From the NCBI GenBank assembly GCA_014381925.1, contig JACNKR010000042.1, positions 1-34,078 of the forward strand: 34,078 nt of DNA, read 5' to 3'. Shown here piece after piece: positions 27,496-34,078 of this stretch. The translations under genes and the position numbers were made by a program. Every line of letters begins with the position of its first letter. Position 1 is the first letter of the stretch. Below the pieces are notes generated by a model, which had not been told where the DNA came from, did not search any database, and saw only the letters and a list, made by a program, of their open reading frames with translations. This stretch comes from Fidelibacterota bacterium (lineage in GTDB: Bacteria; Fidelibacterota; Marinisomatia; SCGC-AAA003-L08; GCA-2689995).

Positions 27496-28337
27496 ACTTT
27501 AAAATAATTTACCTACTGTGTATTTCACAAATATTTTCAATTGGCTTAGATGCTTTAAATATTCCAATAAACTCGAATACATTATCTACACAAACTTCTA
27601 CTGATATCGGTGTAAATAGTTTATCTGAATTATTTAATGAAAATTCATTTTTAGAATATAATACTCGGAATTGGTTGCCTGGAATCACAGGACATTCGAT
27701 CTATTGGAAGACTTCATCTTCATTAGTGAAATCCGTGGGATTTGAAACGATGCATGATGATGAAATATTTTATCATGGTTCTGTTCCTAATGATGAAGAA
27801 AATATTAAGCTACCTGCGTCTTGGTATTCAATTTCATTATTATTCGGTAAAGAAATAAAAAACTATAATATAGGGATTAAAATTCAATCTTTTTCAAATC
27901 TTTTATATACAGAAAAATATAATGGTTTAATTGCAAATTTTTATATTAATAAATTTATTTATCATAATATTCAAATTGATTTTTCACTTCGAAATTCGAT
28001 TATTCTTTTAGGCAATATAAATAACCAGTCTCTGCCAGTTCAAATGAACTTATCATTACAGAATAACCATATTAAAATACCAATTTCCTATGGTGTTGCT
28101 ATGAAATATACTAAATTAGAAAATTCATTAAATTCTTTTATTAATTATAATTTGGGCTTTATTAATTTTACGGGATCAATTAAATATATAACAGATCGTG
28201 AATTACAATATGCTAGTGGCATAAATTTAATTTATAATCAATGGCAAATTAGTTATAGCCTTACAAGTCAACTTACTTCAACTCTTGGAACCCCTCAAAT
28301 ATTTTCAATTCAATATAATTTTAAGAGTAATAATTAA
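27492..28337 (+). CDS. Outer-membrane beta-barrel protein, PorV/PorQ-like neighbour, function unknown
   Basis: The 281-residue protein has a signal peptide (about 1-17) and beta-barrel character throughout, with many alternating hydrophobic strands and a C-terminal FSIQYNF strand. It overlaps the previous gene by 4 bases (ATGA), so the two are translated together and are probably co-functional in the T9SS cluster. The fold looks like the previous protein without the S-P-D-A motif. A role as a partner or assembly component is inferred from context only. Confidence 0.6.
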   Translation: MNFKIIYLLCISQIFSIGLDALNIPINSNTLSTQTSTDIGVNSLSELFNENSFLEYNTRNWLPGITGHSIYWKTSSSLVKSVGFETMHDDEIFYHGSVPNDEENIKLPASWYSISLLFGKEIKNYNIGIKIQSFSNLLYTEKYNGLIANFYINKFIYHNIQIDFSLRNSIILLGNINNQSLPVQMNLSLQNNHIKIPISYGVAMKYTKLENSLNSFINYNLGFINFTGSIKYITDRELQYASGINLIYNQWQISYSLTSQLTSTLGTPQIFSIQYNFKSNN

Positions 28338-28394
28338 AGATTTGAAAGTTTTTATAAAAAAATTAATTTAACAATACAACTAAAGAGAAATAAT

Positions 28395-29393
28395 ATGATA
28401 AAAGTCGGAATAATGGGTTTTGGGCATATTGGAAGATATATCTTTTCGAAAATGGATAAAGACTCACAGTTTTCAGTAAATGCAATTTGTGATATTGGTA
28501 ATCCTGATATTTTAAAATATCTTTTAGAAAGTGAATCTCGAAATAATTGTAAAGTAGATGTAAATGGTAATTATTTTATTACACAATCTAATAAAACTCG
28601 TTTTATAAATGCAGTTTCGCCCGGTGATATTCCATGGGATGCGTTGGATGTTGATTGGGTAATTGATGCTTCAGGGAAATATCTATCAGCCTTAGCACTT
28701 CAAAAGCATTTAGACGCAGGTGCAAAAAAAGTGATACTTACATCATTGCCAGATGATAATATTGATAGAATAGTTATTCCTGGAATAAATGAGAATGATA
28801 TTAATAAAAATGATAAAATAATTTCTGCTGGTTCTTCAACGACTAATGCATTGGCAATATTATTAAATATTTTGGATAATGCATTTAAAATTAATTTTGC
28901 AAATATGATGACAATTCATTCATATACAAGTGAACAACCATTACAAGATATGGCTTGGGTAGATTTTAGAAGAAGTCGTTCAGCTGCAGAAAATATTATA
29001 CCCAATAAAAATAAATCTGCTGATATAATTCAAGAAATAATTCCAAAGTTTAAAAATAAAATTATGAGTTCGGCTCTAAATGTACCTGTTCAATTTGGTT
29101 CAATGTTAGACTTAACAACTGTATTTGAAAGCAATAAGATTACAGTAGATGATGTTAATAATCTACTAATAAAAGAAAGTAATAAATTTCCTGAATTAAT
29201 AAAAACGGTTGAAGATCCTATCGTTTCATCTGATGTGATAGGAATGTCTGAAACCATTGTTTTTGATTTAAAAGGTACATTGAAAATTGGGGAAAATATG
29301 ATAAAAACACTTTCATGGTATGATAATGGATTCAATCATGCTTCTAGAGTTATTGATGTTATATTAGCATATAATCAATTGGAGAAAAAATAA
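28395..29393 (+). CDS. GAPDH paralog lacking catalytic Cys (probable pseudoenzyme)
   Basis: The 332-residue protein is clearly of the glyceraldehyde-3-phosphate dehydrogenase fold: GIMGFGHIGR at the NAD loop (5-14), AGAKKVILTS, TIHSYTSEQ (His175), RRSRSAAENIIP and WYDNGFNHASRVIDV. The active-site Cys is replaced by Ser148 (AGSSTTN in place of NASCTTN). The phosphate-binding STGAAKA is replaced by NKNKSAD, and the Arg of ASRVPVP is Asn in ALNVPVQ. Normal oxidative phosphorylation of glyceraldehyde-3-phosphate is therefore unlikely. The NAD fold seems kept, suggesting a regulatory, subunit or different dehydrogenase role. The canonical gap gene begins one base after its stop, so they are almost certainly co-transcribed. 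Confidence 0.85.
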   Translation: MIKVGIMGFGHIGRYIFSKMDKDSQFSVNAICDIGNPDILKYLLESESRNNCKVDVNGNYFITQSNKTRFINAVSPGDIPWDALDVDWVIDASGKYLSALALQKHLDAGAKKVILTSLPDDNIDRIVIPGINENDINKNDKIISAGSSTTNALAILLNILDNAFKINFANMMTIHSYTSEQPLQDMAWVDFRRSRSAAENIIPNKNKSADIIQEIIPKFKNKIMSSALNVPVQFGSMLDLTTVFESNKITVDDVNNLLIKESNKFPELIKTVEDPIVSSDVIGMSETIVFDLKGTLKIGENMIKTLSWYDNGFNHASRVIDVILAYNQLEKK

Positions 29394-29394
29394 T

Positions 29395-30396
29395 ATGAAT
29401 ATTGCAATTAATGGTTTTGGTCGTATTGGAAGATCTGTTTATCGTATTTTATCTTCAGATAATAAACATAATATTGTCGCAATCAACGACTTGAGTGACC
29501 CGGAGGTATTGGCATATTTACTTAGATATGATACCGTGATGGGTAATTTTAAAGGTGAAGTTAATTATACTGATGGAATATTAACAACGCCTGGACAAAG
29601 TGTAAAATTACTAAAAGAAAGAGATCCTTCTCTACTTCCTTGGAATAAGTTAGAAGTTGATATTGTTATTGAAGCTACAGGTGTATTTAGGCTTAAAAAG
29701 CAATTAGAAAATCATATAAAAGCAGGAGCAAAAAAAGTAATATTAACTGTACCTGCAAAAGATGAAATTGATTATACAATTGTATTGGGAGTAAATAACG
29801 ATGGATTAAAACAATCGGATAAAATTATTTCAAATGCAAGTTGTACAACAAATTGTTTAGCGCCAATGGCTAAGATATTGAATGATAATTTTGGTATAGT
29901 TAATGGAGTAATAAATACTGTACACGCTTATACAAATGATCAACGGCTTGCAGATGTGCCTCATAAAGATTGGCGTAGATCTAGAGCTGCCGCTGAAAAT
30001 ATAATACCTACTTCAACAGGTGCAGCAAAAGCGGTTGGAAAGGTATTACCTGAATTAGATGGTAAATTAGATGGAATAGCATCTAGAGTTCCAGTGCCAG
30101 ATGGATCTGTTGTTGATTTGTTTGTTGAATTAGAAAATAAAGTGACTATAGAAGAAGTTCATTCGGCAGTCAAAATTGCATCAGAAAGTATGCAGATGAA
30201 AAATATATTAGAATATTCAACTACTCCTATTGTATCAAATGATATTATTGGAAATTCAAGTTCATCTATTTATGATGTAGAGTGTACTGGGTTAATTGGT
30301 GGTAAATATTTGCGAACATTAAATTGGTATGATAATGAATGGGGATACTCAAATAGGGTTGTTGATTTAATTGATTTATTAAAGGAATTGATATGA
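29395..30396 (+). CDS. gap: Glyceraldehyde-3-phosphate dehydrogenase
   Basis: This is the canonical glycolytic/gluconeogenic enzyme that converts glyceraldehyde-3-phosphate to 1,3-bisphosphoglycerate with NAD. The 333 residues include NGFGRIGR, NDLSDP with Asp32 (NAD preference), the catalytic SNASCTTNCLAP (Cys150), TVHAYTNDQ (His177), the phosphate site NIIPTSTGAAKA, ASRVPVPDGSVVDL and WYDNEWGYSNRVVDL. All active-site and substrate residues missing from the upstream paralog are present. Glycolysis and gluconeogenesis are both possible. Confidence 0.97.
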   Translation: MNIAINGFGRIGRSVYRILSSDNKHNIVAINDLSDPEVLAYLLRYDTVMGNFKGEVNYTDGILTTPGQSVKLLKERDPSLLPWNKLEVDIVIEATGVFRLKKQLENHIKAGAKKVILTVPAKDEIDYTIVLGVNNDGLKQSDKIISNASCTTNCLAPMAKILNDNFGIVNGVINTVHAYTNDQRLADVPHKDWRRSRAAAENIIPTSTGAAKAVGKVLPELDGKLDGIASRVPVPDGSVVDLFVELENKVTIEEVHSAVKIASESMQMKNILEYSTTPIVSNDIIGNSSSSIYDVECTGLIGGKYLRTLNWYDNEWGYSNRVVDLIDLLKELI

Positions 30397-30685
30397 AGAA
30401 TTATAAAGTATTATAAAAATATATATTTTTAAGTTATCATATCATAAACTATGAAAGAGTAAAAATAAAAAATTATTGTTTTTACATTTAAGGATTTAGA
30501 TGTAATTTTACATACGATTTTAAAAGAAAATATACGGCTCTCCCATAAAGCCATAATCTGAAAACAAAGGATGCAAATTAATAATATTTTTTATAAAATA
30601 ATTTTTTAGAATTAAGGGTACAAATCTTAAATAAGGTAGTACCCTTTTTTATTTAATAACAACCAACACACTTAAAGGAAAAATA
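30397..30685 (+). other. Intergenic region with a terminator hairpin at 30614-30650
   Basis: The 289-base gap is AT-rich and has no coding frame. A clear stem (AAGGGTAC 30614-30621 with GTACCCTT 30639-30646) is followed by a T run to 30650. It is 218 bases past the gap stop and only 36 bases before the next ATG, so it may be a leader attenuator or the end of a small RNA in the gap. A smaller GGCT/AGCC hairpin lies about 30536-30553. No known riboswitch is recognised. AAAGGAAA precedes the next start. Confidence 0.55.
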
Positions 30686-33600
30686 ATGAAGAATCTTTTT
30701 AAAACAATAATGCTTTTTGGTTTGATATCAATGGTCTTTAGTGCCGTAGATTATCAAACGGAAATTCAACCAATATTTGATGCGAATTGCATGGGGTGTC
30801 ATGCTGGAGGATATAGTGGTGGATTACAACTTGGAACTTATGATGAATTAATGACTGGTGGGAATAGTGGTAATACCATTGTTGCTGGAGATCATTCCAC
30901 AAGTAATTTATGGATTAAAATAAATAATGGGACAATGCCTCCAAATGGAAATTTATCTGCAGAAGATATAGATTTAGTTGCTCAATGGATTGATGAGGGT
31001 GCAAACGAAGTGCCTGTTTCTTTCTCTGGTTCTACCGTTTTCTTTACAGAATTAGCTGATCCAAATAACAATCCTAATGCTCGCTACATTGAACTTTACA
31101 ATAACGGTGAAATAGATGTTGATTTATCAACCTGGCGAATTGATAAATATACAAATGAAAGTGCAATAGTAAGTCAAACATTAGCACTAACAGGAACAAT
31201 TTCAGCAGGCGGGTTTTATCTAATTGCAACAGGACCTGAAGATACTGAAATATTTGATATTTTTGGTGTAACTCCTAATCAATGGGATCCAGGCTCAAAT
31301 AATGTAGCAGGAAGTAATGGTGATGACAACTTGGAGTTGTATAACGGTGAAACATTAGTCGATCAATTTGGCGTTTCAGGTGAAGATGGTACTGGTACTG
31401 GACATGAATTTGAAGATGGAAGAGCAGAAAGAGCTGCAGGAGTAACAGCGGGTAATGCTACATGGGATGAAGCTGAATGGAATATTGATAATGATTCAGG
31501 TGGTGGAGATGGACCACAAGATGCCCCGGGAGGGTTTGATCCTTTTAATTGGATTGGAGCAGGTGATATTCCCATTTGTGAGGATATTGCTGCTTGTAAC
31601 TTTGGAGAGCAAGGTGCTTGTGAATTTGTAAGTGATTGTGCAGGTGTATGTGGGGGCGATGCAGTTGAAGATTGTACTGGAACATGTGATGGTGGTGCAA
31701 TTGTAGATGCCTGTGGCGAATGTGAAGGTGATGACTCTTCTTGTACTACAAGTGTAACTTTTTCAGTAGATATGAATATTGAAGGGGTTTTTGGGGATGT
31801 AAAAGTTAGAACTTCAACAATTAATGGTGAATATAATCCAAGTGATTGGTTTGTAATGAATGATGATGACGGTGATAATGTATTCACTTATACATTAGCA
31901 TTGGTTGCAGGAAATGAATATGGTTATAATTTTAATAATAGTGATGGCTCAGGTTATGAATCTGGTGCTGATTTAGCAGAGTGTGCTGGTGGTAACTTTG
32001 GCAATGATAGATTTTTAACTGTAGGTGTTGATGATTTAGTTTTAGATGCAGTATGTTGGGAATCTTGTGATGCATGTTTAACAGAAATACCTGGATGTAC
32101 AGACCCTTATGCTCTTAATTATGAAGCTAGTGCAAATATTGATGACGGTTCATGTTTTTATGAATGGCCTGAAATTGCTAATTTATTTTTCTCTGAAACA
32201 GCAGAGGGATCAAGCAGTAATAAATATTTAGAAATTTATAATGCATCAGGTGTTGATGTTGATTTAAGTGGATATTCACTTTCAAGTTGTTCAAATGGAT
32301 GTAATGATAGTTTAATGTGGGATTACTCTGATAATCTTACTTTTGAAGTAGGAACAATGGTAAGTGCAGGGGGTGTATTTGTAGTATGCCATGGTTCAGC
32401 AGATCCAATAATTTTAGCAGAATGTGATCAAGAATTTACATATTTAAGTAATGGAGATGATGTATTTGCTATTACTCAATTAGGTAGTGGTGAAATATTA
32501 GATATAATCGGTGAAATGGGAGATGATCCAGGTTCTGGATGGGAAGTTGCTGGTGTATCAAATGCTACAAAAGACCATACATTAGTAAGAAAATCATCCG
32601 TTGTATCTGGTAATTCTAATTGGGCTTTATCTGCTGGAACAAATTCAGATGATTCTGAATGGGTTGTTTTTGATCAAAATACATGGGATTATTTAGGAAG
32701 CCATCCGCATGATTTTGCTTCAATGTGTAGTGATGAAACTGCTTGTAATTTTGGTGAAGAAGGTGATTGTGTATATCCTGATCCAGGTTTCGACTGTGAT
32801 GGAAATATACTATTCAATGTAACTTTCAATCTTGATATGAATATAGAAGGCGTGGGTGCTGATGATATTGAGGTTAGATTAGGTTATGGTAATCCTTGGT
32901 TTATTATGACAGACGACGATGCCGATTTAATTTACAGCTACACGATGGAATTAGCAGCTGGTGATTATTCTTACAATTTCTATAATGGTGGATATGAATC
33001 TGGTGATGGTTTAGTAGATTGTGCAGGCGGCAACTATGGTAATGACAGATATCTTACCGTAAGTGATGCAGATATTGTTATTGCTCCTGTTTGTTGGGAA
33101 TCTTGTGACGCATGTCCAGGAGCAGTTGATTGTGGATCTGGAGATACAAATGGTGATGGTGAATTAAATGTTTCTGATATAGTTCAAGTGGTAAATTATA
33201 TTTTAGGTACAGCGGAATTAAATGCTGATGAATTTTGTAGATCTGATATTACTCTTGATGATGTTGTAAATGTAACTGATATTGTTAATATGGTTTCAAT
33301 TATTTTAGGTAATGGTATGGATAGTAATTCTTATGCCCCTAAAGTTGAATTGATAAAATCAAGTACTGGTATTTCATTTACTGCGGATGGGAAAATTGGT
33401 GGAATTCAACTTACCATTTCACATAAAGAAAATGTAACTATTGATTTATCTGAAAATGTATTTTTTGCAAAATATAATACAAATAAAACAATTACAACTA
33501 TGATTTTACTTTCACCTGAATTTGGACAATTATTTACAATTGATGGTAATTTTGAAATTTTAGACATGGTCGCATCAGATTTAAATGGTGAAATTGATAT

Positions 33601-33889
33601 TGAATTGGTAAAAGATTATCAACTATTATCTAATTTCCCAAATCCATTTAACCCTGTAACTACAATTTCATATTTTAATGAAGTTGATAGTTTTATTTCT
33701 ATTAATGTATATGATTTAAGTGGTCGTTTAATAAATACATTAGTATCTGAAATTAAACCTTCTGGGGTTTATCAAGTTAATTGGTCAGGAAATGATAATA
33801 CTGGAATGGCAGTAACTTCAGGTGTCTATTTCTTAACAATGGAAAATAACACAGGAATTGTAACAAGTAAAATTACTCTTCTTAGATAG
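30686..33889 (+). CDS. T9SS-exported surface protein with N-terminal c-type heme domain and duplicated lamin-tail and beta-sandwich modules
   Basis: The 1067-residue protein has a signal peptide (1-20). A small cytochrome c-like domain (about 22-107) follows, with CMGCH (Cys35, Cys38, His39) and a likely distal Met84 in TMPPNG. Then come a lamin-tail-like domain (about 116-290), a Cys-rich linker (CAGVCGG, CTGTC, CGEC), and a first beta-sandwich repeat (about 352-465). The Cys module CTDPYALNYEASANIDDGSC is followed by a second lamin-tail (about 494-690) and a second beta-sandwich repeat (about 708-810, ending CWESCDAC like the first). A dockerin-like pair (about 817-880) and a type A sorting domain from about 980 (NFPNPFNPVTTISY) close the protein. 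AAAGGAAAA supports the start. Function unknown; heme attachment is inferred from the CxxCH motif. Confidence 0.85.
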   Translation: MKNLFKTIMLFGLISMVFSAVDYQTEIQPIFDANCMGCHAGGYSGGLQLGTYDELMTGGNSGNTIVAGDHSTSNLWIKINNGTMPPNGNLSAEDIDLVAQWIDEGANEVPVSFSGSTVFFTELADPNNNPNARYIELYNNGEIDVDLSTWRIDKYTNESAIVSQTLALTGTISAGGFYLIATGPEDTEIFDIFGVTPNQWDPGSNNVAGSNGDDNLELYNGETLVDQFGVSGEDGTGTGHEFEDGRAERAAGVTAGNATWDEAEWNIDNDSGGGDGPQDAPGGFDPFNWIGAGDIPICEDIAACNFGEQGACEFVSDCAGVCGGDAVEDCTGTCDGGAIVDACGECEGDDSSCTTSVTFSVDMNIEGVFGDVKVRTSTINGEYNPSDWFVMNDDDGDNVFTYTLALVAGNEYGYNFNNSDGSGYESGADLAECAGGNFGNDRFLTVGVDDLVLDAVCWESCDACLTEIPGCTDPYALNYEASANIDDGSCFYEWPEIANLFFSETAEGSSSNKYLEIYNASGVDVDLSGYSLSSCSNGCNDSLMWDYSDNLTFEVGTMVSAGGVFVVCHGSADPIILAECDQEFTYLSNGDDVFAITQLGSGEILDIIGEMGDDPGSGWEVAGVSNATKDHTLVRKSSVVSGNSNWALSAGTNSDDSEWVVFDQNTWDYLGSHPHDFASMCSDETACNFGEEGDCVYPDPGFDCDGNILFNVTFNLDMNIEGVGADDIEVRLGYGNPWFIMTDDDADLIYSYTMELAAGDYSYNFYNGGYESGDGLVDCAGGNYGNDRYLTVSDADIVIAPVCWESCDACPGAVDCGSGDTNGDGELNVSDIVQVVNYILGTAELNADEFCRSDITLDDVVNVTDIVNMVSIILGNGMDSNSYAPKVELIKSSTGISFTADGKIGGIQLTISHKENVTIDLSENVFFAKYNTNKTITTMILLSPEFGQLFTIDGNFEILDMVASDLNGEIDIELVKDYQLLSNFPNPFNPVTTISYFNEVDSFISINVYDLSGRLINTLVSEIKPSGVYQVNWSGNDNTGMAVTSGVYFLTMENNTGIVTSKITLLR

Positions 33890-33912
33890 TAAAGTAAATT
33901 AAATAAATAATT

Positions 33913-33947
33913 ATTGTCCTGTTCGGTTTGAGCAGGACAATTTTTTT
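33913..33947 (+). terminator. Rho-independent terminator
   Basis: A 9-base-pair perfect stem, ATTGTCCTG (33913-33921) and CAGGACAAT (33933-33941), with an 11-base loop is followed by six Ts. It starts 23 bases after the stop of the large cargo gene and 23 bases before the next start, so it separates the two. Confidence 0.9.
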
Positions 33948-33969
33948 GTAAACTAAAAATGGGACTTAA

Positions 33970-34078
33970 ATGAATAAATTATTAATATGTATTTTTATGG
34001 GATTAATGTTTTCCCAATCCACCTTGTTTTTCTCTGAATATGCTGAAGGTAGTTCAAATAATAAATATTTGGAAATCT
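33970..34078 (+). CDS. N-terminus of a secreted lamin-tail-domain protein (partial, runs off the right edge)
   Basis: The 36 visible residues begin MNKLLICIFMGLMFS with predicted cleavage at FS|QST, leaving an N-terminal Gln. They continue FFSEYAEGSSNNKYLEI, nearly the same as the second lamin-tail of the preceding protein (FFSETAEGSSSNKYLEI). This suggests a paralogous secreted lamin-tail protein placed in tandem. The C-terminus and function are outside the window. Confidence 0.75.
   Translation, partial: MNKLLICIFMGLMFSQSTLFFSEYAEGSSNNKYLEI

Noticed and set aside
31363-31887. A 174-codon minus-strand frame
   Set aside because: It lies opposite the large cargo gene and has Ser/Pro-rich low-complexity composition typical of an antisense shadow.

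Overview
The window is a very AT-rich (roughly 70% A+T by eye) bacterial chromosome segment. Secreted proteins end in the PNPFNP-type C-terminal domain of type IX secretion (T9SS), there is a full-length SprA translocon gene, and Cys-bracketed 'C-D-A-N-Y-DDGSC' modules recur in several secreted proteins. Together these suggest the Fibrobacterota-Chlorobiota-Bacteroidota (FCB) assemblage, most probably a marine Marinimicrobia/SAR406-like bacterium. That placement is inferred from protein style; there is no rRNA gene here. UGA and UAA are both used as ordinary stops, often inside ATGA start/stop overlaps.

Layout. 1-5500: the tail of an upstream gene, a T9SS cargo protein, a secreted protein interrupted by an in-frame TAA with its dockerin-like C-terminus stranded downstream, and a Cys-rich secreted protein ending in a Kunitz/BPTI-like domain. 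5636-5984: a minus-strand tRNA cluster (Gly-Cys-Leu) with terminators. 6109-8206, minus strand: a three-gene operon of membrane-anchored rhodanese, MauE/DoxX-like membrane protein and a metallophosphatase-like secreted protein. The third gene reads through an in-frame TGA at a Cys-Gly-X position, followed by a SECIS-like hairpin, so it looks like a selenoprotein. 8352-12069: tRNA-Ala, a PpiD/SurA-type chaperone, and a convergent secreted endonuclease I with Calx-beta, lamin-tail and dockerin-like modules. 12177-14859: aroE-aroC-rdgB. 14919-28337: a tightly packed run of sprA, a glutaminyl cyclase, prmA, a lipoprotein, a T9SS cargo beta-propeller, and two outer-membrane beta-barrels, the first PorV/PorQ-like. 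28395-30396: two tandem GAPDH genes, the first lacking the catalytic Cys and substrate-binding residues. 30686 to the end: a 1067-residue T9SS cargo with an N-terminal c-type heme domain, then the start of another lamin-tail secreted protein.

How the genes fit together. The sprA cluster groups the export channel, a probable PorV/PorQ-type partner, a cargo protein, and an enzyme that would cyclise N-terminal Gln after signal-peptide cleavage. The rhodanese/MauE/Sec operon combines three products that each carry a putative redox or sulfur-reactive Cys/Sec pair, with predicted membrane or envelope locations. It is the best candidate in the window for an undescribed system. The tandem GAPDH pair (one probable pseudoenzyme) and the bacterial Kunitz domain are the next most unusual items.
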